The notes under the pieces are model-generated. The model was not told where the DNA came from. It was given only the letters and a program-made list of their open reading frames with translations, and made no database searches. From Chitinophagales bacterium (GTDB taxonomy: Bacteria > Bacteroidota > Bacteroidia > Chitinophagales > Chitinophagaceae), in contig JAATGJ010000150.1 of the NCBI GenBank assembly GCA_015654695.1, positions 1 to 33,394 on the forward strand: a stretch of 33,394 bases of DNA. The letters are read 5' to 3'. Made by a program: the position numbers and the translations under genes. Shown here in pieces: positions 24,979 to 32,028 of the stretch. Each line of letters opens with the position of its first letter. Position 1 is the first letter of the stretch.

Positions 24979-26661
24979 ATGCCTGATAATGAATATGACG
25001 CAATCGTAGTTGGCTCCGGTATCAGCGGTGGATGGGCCGCCAAAGAGCTTACAGAAAAAGGATTGAAAGTCCTGATGCTGGAACGCGGCCGTGATATTGT
25101 GCACGTCAAAGATTATGTGAACGCCAATAAAGATAGCTGGGAGTATGAACATCGTGGCGGACGCACACAGCAAATGATCCATGATTATCCCGCATTGAAA
25201 AGGGATTATCCGCTGAATGAAAAAAACCTTGATTACTGGGCCAGTGATAAAGATTCGCCTTATACAGAAATAAAACGCTTCGACTGGTTCCGTGGTTATC
25301 ATGTGGGTGGCCGCTCACTCATGTGGGGCAGGCAGAGCTATCGCCTGAGTCAACTTGATTTTGAAGCGAATGCCAAAGAGGGTATTGCTATTGACTGGCC
25401 TATCCGTTATAATGAGATCGCCCCATGGTATGATTATGTAGAAAAATTCGCTGGTATCAGCGGCTCAATTGAGGGCATGCCACAATTACCGGATGGACAA
25501 TTTTTACCCGCCATGGAAATGAATGTGGTGGAAAAAGATGTCGCCCAAAGAATGAATGCGCATTATAAAAAAGAATTCCGGAGAATGATCATTGGCAGAA
25601 CGGCTAATTTAACCCAGCCTCACGAGGGACGCACCAATTGCCAGTTCAGGAACAGGTGCTGGTTAGGTTGCCCCTTTGGCGCTTACTTCAGCACACAATC
25701 TTCTACATTACCCGCAGCACAAAAAACAGGCAACCTGACACTCCGCCCCTGGAGCATTGTTACTAAAATTTTATATGATAAGGATAAGAAAAAAGCGACA
25801 GGTGTAGAGGTGCTGGATGCGGAGAACAATCAAACTTATATATATAACGCTAAAATAATTTTCTTAAACGCATCAACCCTTAACAGCGCCTGGGTATTGA
25901 TGAATTCGGCTACGGATGTATGGCCTGATGGATTAGGCAGCAGCAGCGGAGAACTTGGTCATAACATCATGGACCATCACCTTGGAGTAGGCGCCAGTGG
26001 CATAGTGGAAGGCTTTGAAGATAAATATATTTATGGCAGAAGACCCAATGGTATTTATATTCCCCGTTACAGGAATTATTTTGGTGATAAAAGAGATTAC
26101 CTGCGGGGCTTTGGCTACCAGGGTGGAGCCAGCCGCTCCGGCTGGAGCAGGAATATTCCGGAATTAAGTCTTGGCGCGGATTTTAAAGATGCACTTACAG
26201 AACCCGGTGAATGGAGAATGGGCATTGGAGGTTTTGGAGAAACCTTGCCTTACCATGAAAACAAAATAACGCTGGATAAAACTAAAAAAGATAAATGGGG
26301 GCTTAATGTGCTGGCTTTTGATGTGGAATACAAAGAAAATGAAAAAAAGATGCGGGTAGATATGGCTAATGACGCAGTCGAAATGCTCACCATAGCCGGC
26401 GTAAAAGACGTCAAGGCCAATATAGGTGATGGTACACTGGGCAGGGGCATTCATGAAATGGGTTCGGCACGTATGGGCAAAGACCCAAAGACTTCTGTGC
26501 TGAATAATTTTAACCAGGTATGGGATGCGCCCAATGTATTTGTTACTGATGGGGCATTCATGACATCAGCAGGTTGTCAAAATCCTTCCTTAGGCTATAT
26601 GGCTTTTACTGCAAGAGCGGCGGACCATGCTGTAAAGGAATTGAAGAAAATGAATTTGTAA
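24979..26661 (+). CDS. GMC flavoprotein sugar dehydrogenase, catalytic subunit (glucoside 3-dehydrogenase-like)
   Basis: 560 residues. FAD-binding VGSGISGG (11-18) and VLMLERG. GGRSLMWGRQSYRLS (110-124) marks the GMC fold, and the C-terminal domain has HEMGSARMG (492-500) and GCQNPSLGYMA (532-542) around the catalytic residues. Cys221, Cys227 and Cys231 form C-x5-C-x3-C (NCQFRNRC, WLGCPFGAY), the spacing that holds a 3Fe-4S cluster in FAD-dependent glucose dehydrogenase. It lacks its own signal peptide, and its partner subunit (next gene) carries a Tat signal, so it is probably exported as a hitch-hiker. The likely role is C3 (or C1) oxidation of sugars with electrons going to cytochrome c. 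Confidence 0.92.
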   Translation: MPDNEYDAIVVGSGISGGWAAKELTEKGLKVLMLERGRDIVHVKDYVNANKDSWEYEHRGGRTQQMIHDYPALKRDYPLNEKNLDYWASDKDSPYTEIKRFDWFRGYHVGGRSLMWGRQSYRLSQLDFEANAKEGIAIDWPIRYNEIAPWYDYVEKFAGISGSIEGMPQLPDGQFLPAMEMNVVEKDVAQRMNAHYKKEFRRMIIGRTANLTQPHEGRTNCQFRNRCWLGCPFGAYFSTQSSTLPAAQKTGNLTLRPWSIVTKILYDKDKKKATGVEVLDAENNQTYIYNAKIIFLNASTLNSAWVLMNSATDVWPDGLGSSSGELGHNIMDHHLGVGASGIVEGFEDKYIYGRRPNGIYIPRYRNYFGDKRDYLRGFGYQGGASRSGWSRNIPELSLGADFKDALTEPGEWRMGIGGFGETLPYHENKITLDKTKKDKWGLNVLAFDVEYKENEKKMRVDMANDAVEMLTIAGVKDVKANIGDGTLGRGIHEMGSARMGKDPKTSVLNNFNQVWDAPNVFVTDGAFMTSAGCQNPSLGYMAFTARAADHAVKELKKMNL

Positions 26662-26721
26662 AAAAAGCAATGAGCTGTGAGCTACGGGTAGTACCTAAAT
26701 TATAAACATTAAACTCTTGAT

Positions 26722-27342
26722 ATGGATCGCAGAGAACTTTTAAAAATGATCGCACTGGCAACGGGTGCCGTGGTAGTGGGTGGCGAGGTTTTTTTAACCG
26801 GTTGTAAAACGGGAGCCAAAACAGAAGCTGGTTTTACAGCGGCCAATATTTCTTTGTTGGATGAAATAGGCGAAACCATTTTACCAGCTACCTCCTCCCC
26901 AGGCGCCAAAGCGGCACAAATAGGTCAATTCATGAAAATATATGTAACGGACTGTTATACACAGGCAAGCCAGGATGAATTTACAAAAGGGATCGTAGCC
27001 CTGGAAGAAGCCTGTAAAAAAATGCATGGCAAAACATTTATGGATTGTACACCGGAACAACGCCGTGAACTTTTACTAAGCCTCGAAAAGGAGGCCAAAG
27101 AATTTAATAAGGGGCCGGAGGAAAAAGATAAAACATTGCGTGAGGAATTGAAAGGCCAGAATAAAGTATATGATTTTGTCGCTTCACCAAAGCATTATTA
27201 TACGATGATGAAACAACTGACCCTTCTTGGTTTCTTTACTTCAAAGCCAGGCGCTACACAGGCATTACGCCATGTTGCAGTTCCCGGAAAATATGATGGC
27301 GCCCTCCCTTATAAAAAAGGAGATAAAGCCTGGGCTGAATAA
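26722..27342 (+). CDS. Gluconate 2-dehydrogenase subunit 3-like Tat-signal small subunit
   Basis: 206 residues. A Tat signal (DRRELLKMIALATGAVVVGG) ends in a lipobox LTGC (Cys28), and a helical domain (PF13618 type) follows with ISLLDEIGETILPATSSPGAKAAQIGQFM, DEFTKGIVALEE and LTLLGFFTSKPGATQALR. Such proteins accompany GMC catalytic subunits, stabilise them and bring them through the Tat system. It lies 60 bases after the GMC gene. The lipobox would anchor the complex to a membrane close to the cytochromes. Confidence 0.92.
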   Translation: MDRRELLKMIALATGAVVVGGEVFLTGCKTGAKTEAGFTAANISLLDEIGETILPATSSPGAKAAQIGQFMKIYVTDCYTQASQDEFTKGIVALEEACKKMHGKTFMDCTPEQRRELLLSLEKEAKEFNKGPEEKDKTLREELKGQNKVYDFVASPKHYYTMMKQLTLLGFFTSKPGATQALRHVAVPGKYDGALPYKKGDKAWAE

Positions 27343-27371
27343 TCAATCATTACCCTTAAAAAAAACATACT

Positions 27372-28250
27372 ATGCATTACGATCGCAGAAAGTTCATTAA
27401 AATATCCGGCGGCATTACCACCGGACTTGCTTTAAGCTCATTAACCGGCATCTCATTGTTCAGCGCCGAAGAGGATGCGAAAAAAATAAAGAAATTCGGG
27501 TTGCAGCTTTATTCTTTGCGTGATGTATTGCCTGCAAATCCCAAAGATGTTTTAAAACAGGTAGCCTCATTTGGCTATAAACAGGTAGAAAGTTACGAAG
27601 GCAAAGACGGCATGTTCTGGGGTTTGGGCCATACAGGGTTTAAGCAGTATATGGATGAACTCGGCATGACGATCATCTCTTCTCATTGCGATATCAATAA
27701 AGATTTCGAAAGGAAAGCCGCCGAAGCGGCTGCTATTGGTATGAAGTACCTGATCTGTCCGTATAAAGGGCCGCAGAAGTCACTGGACAATTACAAAAAG
27801 TTTGCGGAGGAGTTTAATCAGAAGGGAGAGATATGTAAAAAGAACGGTATCCGGTTCGCCTATCATAACCATGATTATTCTTTCAAACCCATGGAAGGGC
27901 AATTGCCGCAGGATGTAATGATGAATGGCACTGACCCTTCACTGGTGGATTTTGAAATAGATATGTACATGGTGGCTGTGGCTGGCCAGGATATAGAAGC
28001 CTGGTTGAAAAAATACAGCCCCCGTTTCCGTCTTTGTCATATCAAGGACTTCAGTAAGACGCCGGGAGAGAATAATGGTAAAAATTCCGTTGATGTAGGA
28101 ACCGGTTCTATTGATTTCAAAAAAATATTAAAAACGGCAAAAGCGAACGGTATGGAATATTATATAGTAGAACAGGAAGCCTATCCTAACGGCAGCCCGC
28201 TGAAGGCCGCAGAAGTTTCAGCCGCATATATGAAAAAGCTGAAAATTTAA
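27372..28250 (+). CDS. Tat-exported TIM-barrel sugar isomerase/epimerase-like protein
   Basis: 292 residues with Tat signal YDRRKFIKISGGITTGLALS. The AP-endonuclease-2-like barrel has FGLQLYSLRDVLPANPKDVL, GYKQVESYEG, FAYHNHDYSF (His), VDFEIDMYMV (Asp), FRLCHIKDFS (His-x-x-Asp) and YIVEQEAY (Glu), so the metal ligands are present. It is the third member of this family in the cluster and the second that is exported. It starts 29 bases after the small subunit and ends 3 bases before the convergent glycosyltransferase. It probably processes the 3-keto or enol sugar in the periplasm. Confidence 0.92.
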   Translation: MHYDRRKFIKISGGITTGLALSSLTGISLFSAEEDAKKIKKFGLQLYSLRDVLPANPKDVLKQVASFGYKQVESYEGKDGMFWGLGHTGFKQYMDELGMTIISSHCDINKDFERKAAEAAAIGMKYLICPYKGPQKSLDNYKKFAEEFNQKGEICKKNGIRFAYHNHDYSFKPMEGQLPQDVMMNGTDPSLVDFEIDMYMVAVAGQDIEAWLKKYSPRFRLCHIKDFSKTPGENNGKNSVDVGTGSIDFKKILKTAKANGMEYYIVEQEAYPNGSPLKAAEVSAAYMKKLKI

Positions 28251-28253
28251 CAC

Positions 28254-29297
28254 TCAGACCCATTTCATTATTTCGTCCATTGCATTACCAAGGCATTCGC
28301 CGTTACTGATCTTTTCAGCAAGTGGCTGCATATTGATTTGCATTTCCTGGTATTCATCCGCGGTAATCGTGCTGATACGGTCTTCAATTTCATACATGCT
28401 GTTAACCAGTATCCCGATCCTGTATTTTTCAATTAAAGGAGCTGAACCCGCTGAAGCAGGGGCGATAATGGGCAGCTTGCTGAGTATATACAGCGATAGT
28501 TTATGGTGACTGATGAACTGCAAGTAATAACCGAAATTTCCACCCGGTTTATCAATACTATCTCCATCCCACAGCAATCCAAATGAACCTTGTAATTTAC
28601 CCGGTAGATCATAGGGTTTTTCAACACCATGCCAGGTTACATCCTTTTGTGTAAGTACTTCATCCCCCTGTCCTGCGCCATACAAGTGAAAATGCAATGC
28701 GGAATTATTTTTGCCTAACAAATGAAGGTCTCTCAGGAAGGAACTTTTTTCCAGGTTACCTGCAAATACTATGTTATACGAGATATCTCTTTGACCTGCG
28801 ACCGGCGCTGTTAAAAAATCAAAGAATTCAATAGTCACCACTTTGGTATCAGCTAACCCATTTTTATACAACCATTCTTTCATGCTATCATTGTGTACAA
28901 TGAAATAGCTGAACTGCTTTAAAAACCTGGTTTCTTTTACCAGCAATTTTTCATCGCCATCCTTGATGCCATTTATATCAGCGATGAAACAAACCAGGGA
29001 AATACCTTTCTTTTTTCTTAAAAAATACAACAGCAGGGTATTCATGCCGGCATATACAGGAAAAAGAAAGACAAGCACAGACCCCTTTCTTATTCTAAAA
29101 AACATTCTGATGAGAAAAAAGAAGCGGCTAAACTTGGCTGCCAACGAAAAACTATGCTGATGCGGAAACAATACCGGCTCAAATCCTTTTGCCAGCAATA
29201 TCTTCTCTGCATCTCTAACTCCTACCCCGCCATGCAGGTATTCTTCCTGCAGGAATTGCTGTATAAAGTATTTTTTTCTTTCCTTAGTATTCACCAT
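28254..29297 (-). CDS. Glycosyltransferase, galactofuranosyl/Gtf3-like
   Basis: 347 residues starting at MVNTKERKKYFIQQFL (29297); the 52 codons before it read through the promoter region. GT-B type: N-terminal EYLHGGVGVRDAEKILLAKGFEPVLF, middle FIADINGIKDGD and FIVHNDSMKEWL. The C-terminal nucleotide-sugar region has LLWDGDSIDKPGGNFGYYLQF, HKLSLYILSKLPIIAPASAG and EKYRIGILVNSMYEI. The HKLSLYILSKLPII pattern is shared by WbbI-like beta-1,6-galactofuranosyltransferases and streptococcal Gtf3. It is cytoplasmic and presumably builds the polysaccharide exported by the divergent ABC transporter. Confidence 0.85.
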   Translation of the reverse strand: MVNTKERKKYFIQQFLQEEYLHGGVGVRDAEKILLAKGFEPVLFPHQHSFSLAAKFSRFFFLIRMFFRIRKGSVLVFLFPVYAGMNTLLLYFLRKKKGISLVCFIADINGIKDGDEKLLVKETRFLKQFSYFIVHNDSMKEWLYKNGLADTKVVTIEFFDFLTAPVAGQRDISYNIVFAGNLEKSSFLRDLHLLGKNNSALHFHLYGAGQGDEVLTQKDVTWHGVEKPYDLPGKLQGSFGLLWDGDSIDKPGGNFGYYLQFISHHKLSLYILSKLPIIAPASAGSAPLIEKYRIGILVNSMYEIEDRISTITADEYQEMQINMQPLAEKISNGECLGNAMDEIMKWV

Positions 29298-29459
29298 TTT
29301 TTGCTGATTACCGGATAAAGATAAGTGTATAGAAGATATACCCTGGCGATGGAATGTTTGTTTGCCTGCTATTCCCGGCAGAAGAAGATTATGCCCGATA
29401 TAGCATATCATGCCCCCATTCGTTTTGCCTATATTTACACCACAATTTTGCAATCTTAC

Positions 29460-30281
29460 ATGAAGGAACAGGAAATAAAGATCAGTCCTGCAGGCTCTAC
29501 CTCATTCAGCCTGGCTGAGATATGGGGAAACAGGGAACTTCTTTATTTTTTTGCCTGGCGTGATATAAAAGTAAAATACAAACAAACTTACCTGGGTATC
29601 CTCTGGGCTATAGTCCAGCCCCTGCTGCTGATGGCTATGTTCTATTTTATCTTTTCCAGGACGCTGAATGTATCAGTTGGGATGTCCTACCCCGTATATA
29701 CATTTACCGGCTTGATCCTTTGGGGATTGTTTTCTTCAGGCATCACCCATAGCAGTGAAAGCCTGTTGAGCAGTTCGCAGATCATACGGAAAATCTATTT
29801 TCCCCGCATTCTCATTCCGCTTGCGTCTTTATTAACTGCATTGGTAGATTTCTTTGTCGCTTTCTTATTACTTATTGTTTTACTGATCATTTTCAGGCAG
29901 CCGGTCAACTGGCACGCGGTTTATAGTTTTCCGTTGGCTATCGCACTAACATTTATCGCTTCTTTTGGAATAGGTTCTTTACTGGCTACCTTGAATGTCA
30001 AGTACAGGGATTTCCGCTATTTACTTCCTTTCGCCATACAATTGCTTTTTTTCAGTTCGCAGATTGTGTATTCCATTCATTCATTAGGGCAAGGCTGGCT
30101 TAAGCTGCTGCTCTACTGCAACCCGCTAAACGGGGCGCTGGAGCTTTTTTATTATCCCTTTCATAGCAGGCCATTAAATATTACCGGCATCTTCATCAGC
30201 ACTGCGGTCGCATTTTTTTTTCTTATAACAGGATTGTTTTATTTTAAAAAAACAGAGACCTATTTCGCAGATATCATCTGA
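29460..30281 (+). CDS. wzm: Polysaccharide ABC exporter, membrane subunit (Wzm-like)
   Basis: 273 residues from MKEQEIKISPAG at 29460; the 45 codons upstream lie in the divergent promoter region. It is an ABC-2 permease: the amphipathic entry ELLYFFAWRDIKVKYKQTYLGILWAIVQPLLLMAMFY is diagnostic, and six spans follow (IFSRTLNV, FTGLILWGLFSSGI, ILIPLASLLTALVDFFVAFLLL, ALTFIASFGIGSLLATL, FAIQLLFFSSQIVYSI, FISTAVAFFFLITGLFYF). It exports an undecaprenyl-linked O-antigen or capsule chain with the next gene (3-base gap). Confidence 0.93.
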   Translation: MKEQEIKISPAGSTSFSLAEIWGNRELLYFFAWRDIKVKYKQTYLGILWAIVQPLLLMAMFYFIFSRTLNVSVGMSYPVYTFTGLILWGLFSSGITHSSESLLSSSQIIRKIYFPRILIPLASLLTALVDFFVAFLLLIVLLIIFRQPVNWHAVYSFPLAIALTFIASFGIGSLLATLNVKYRDFRYLLPFAIQLLFFSSQIVYSIHSLGQGWLKLLLYCNPLNGALELFYYPFHSRPLNITGIFISTAVAFFFLITGLFYFKKTETYFADII

Positions 30282-30284
30282 ACT

Positions 30285-31511
30285 ATGAAACCTGTGATTG
30301 AAATAAGCCAACTGGGTAAAAAATACCGTATCCGCAAAGCGGAGCCTTACCTTGCGCTGCGCGATGCTATTACTGATTCGTTTAAATACATACTCAGGAA
30401 AAAAAATAATACCAAAGAAGATTTCTGGGCATTGCAGGATATTAACCTGGCCATCGAACAGGGGGAACGTGTAGGTATCATTGGCAGGAATGGAGCGGGC
30501 AAAAGTACTTTACTGAAGATACTGAGCCGGATAACCTGGCCCACAACAGGGCAAGCTATCATACGGGGAAGACTGGCAAGCCTGCTGGAAGTAGGTACGG
30601 GTTTTCATCCTGAATTAACGGGGAAAGAAAATATTTACCTGAATGGATCTATACTTGGTTTGAAAAAAAGGGAAATAGACAAGCAATTTGACGCCATTGT
30701 TGATTTTAGCGGCGTTGAAAAATTTATTGATATGCCGCTGAAGAATTATAGCAGTGGTATGCAGTTAAGGCTGGCCTTTTCAGTAGCGGCCCATTTGGAA
30801 CCAGAAATATTATTGATTGATGAAGTATTAGCAGTGGGTGATGCAGAATTTCAAAAAAAATGTATTGGCAAGATGGAGGAGGTTAGCAAAAACCATGGCC
30901 GTACAATTATTTTTGTGAGCCACAACATGGCCAGTCTGCAAAATTTTTGTACCAAAGGAGTTCTGCTGGAAAACGGTATCATTAGGGAGGAAAATGATAT
31001 AAACGCTGTCATTAACACCTATCTTTCAAATACGTTAAAGCAAAAATTAAAATTCTCCGAAAGAAAAGACAGGATAGGAAACGGGCAGGTCAAAATAGTA
31101 AATGTCACTCTTTTGAATGAAACGGGAATCAGAACCGGGGAAAGTTTAAAAGTCGAAATTGAATACGCATCTCTTACAAATAACATCGAGGTAACTGAAT
31201 TTGGTGTCAGCATCTGGGATAACAATGAAGGAAAAATCATCAGCCTTTCTTCCACCTTCAAAAACCAATTACACCAAATTTCCAAAAGCGGAAAAGTGGT
31301 TTGTGAAATACCGTATTTGCCGCTGGTGAATGGCTCCTATCTTTTAAATGCTTTTGTGAGTTCCCTTTTTGGCATAGAAGATTATATTGAACGGATTTTT
31401 GAATTTGACGTACATGAAAATGATATTTTTGGGACAGGCAAAATAGTTGACCCGGAATGGGGCAAAATAGCTGTTGAACATAATTGGTTTATACAAAATG
31501 ATACAAAGTAA
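30285..31511 (+). CDS. wzt: Polysaccharide ABC exporter, ATPase subunit with Wzt-type C-terminal domain
   Basis: 408 residues. The ABC ATPase (1-~245) has Walker A GRNGAGKST (67-75), signature YSSGMQLRLAFS (~155), Walker B EILLIDE (174-180) and switch His in FVSHNMA. LLEVGTGFHPELTGKENIYLNGSI is typical of O-antigen exporters. The extra C-terminal domain (~255-408: VNVTLLNETGIRTGESLKVEIEY, FGVSIWDNNEGKIISLSST, LVNGSYLLNAFVSS) is the Wzt_C beta-sandwich that reads the chain's end group. This implies a capped polymer. The neighbouring methyltransferase may add that cap. Confidence 0.94.
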   Translation: MKPVIEISQLGKKYRIRKAEPYLALRDAITDSFKYILRKKNNTKEDFWALQDINLAIEQGERVGIIGRNGAGKSTLLKILSRITWPTTGQAIIRGRLASLLEVGTGFHPELTGKENIYLNGSILGLKKREIDKQFDAIVDFSGVEKFIDMPLKNYSSGMQLRLAFSVAAHLEPEILLIDEVLAVGDAEFQKKCIGKMEEVSKNHGRTIIFVSHNMASLQNFCTKGVLLENGIIREENDINAVINTYLSNTLKQKLKFSERKDRIGNGQVKIVNVTLLNETGIRTGESLKVEIEYASLTNNIEVTEFGVSIWDNNEGKIISLSSTFKNQLHQISKSGKVVCEIPYLPLVNGSYLLNAFVSSLFGIEDYIERIFEFDVHENDIFGTGKIVDPEWGKIAVEHNWFIQNDTK

Positions 31512-32028
31512 AACAGAACTTGATTTATTTCATACCACTGAAGATCCATGGGGTTACGAAAACAATAATGAGGATCTGATACGAAAAGAAATTTTGCTTA
31601 ATGAAATTCCGAAACAGCCGTATAAGAATGTATTGGATATCGGATGCGGCCAGGGATTTATTACCCAATATTTACCCGGTGAAACTATCTGGGGCGTTGA
31701 CTTATCTCAGAATGCCATTGAGTTTGCAAAGAAAAATTGTACGGGCAATAAATTTAATTTTATACAGGGCTCTATATTCGAAATTGACAAGCTGGTTGAT
31801 TTAAAATTCGACCTGGTGGTTATAACCGGCGTGCTGTACCCACAATATATTGGCAATTCTTCCAGCCTGATATATTTATTGGTAGATAAAATCCTTGCGA
31901 CCAACGGCACACTTATATCAGTTCATATTAATGAGTGGTATACCTGCCAGTTCCCTTATTTAAGAAGCAAACAAACTTTCTATAATTACAGGGAGTATAT
32001 ACACCATTTAGAAACATACATTAAATGA
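31498..32028 (+). CDS. SAM-dependent methyltransferase
   Basis: 176 residues from MIQSKTELDLF at 31498, overlapping the end of wzt by 14 bases; an earlier in-frame ATG at 31474 would overlap more. Class I methyltransferase: SAM motif NVLDIGCGQGF (~44-54), then IWGVDLSQNAIEFAKK and FDLVVITGVLYPQY. NodS / SAM-dependent sugar methyltransferases of similar length share the N-terminal DLFHTTEDPWGYE. Between a Wzt_C exporter and a deacetylase-GT fusion it could methylate the non-reducing end of the chain. The last codons share ATGA with the next gene. Confidence 0.87.
   Translation: MIQSKTELDLFHTTEDPWGYENNNEDLIRKEILLNEIPKQPYKNVLDIGCGQGFITQYLPGETIWGVDLSQNAIEFAKKNCTGNKFNFIQGSIFEIDKLVDLKFDLVVITGVLYPQYIGNSSSLIYLLVDKILATNGTLISVHINEWYTCQFPYLRSKQTFYNYREYIHHLETYIK

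Noticed and set aside
24637-25302. 221-codon open frame on the minus strand
   Set aside because: It runs antisense across the isomerase end, the REP region and the GMC start, has no family likeness, and both plus-strand genes are strongly supported.
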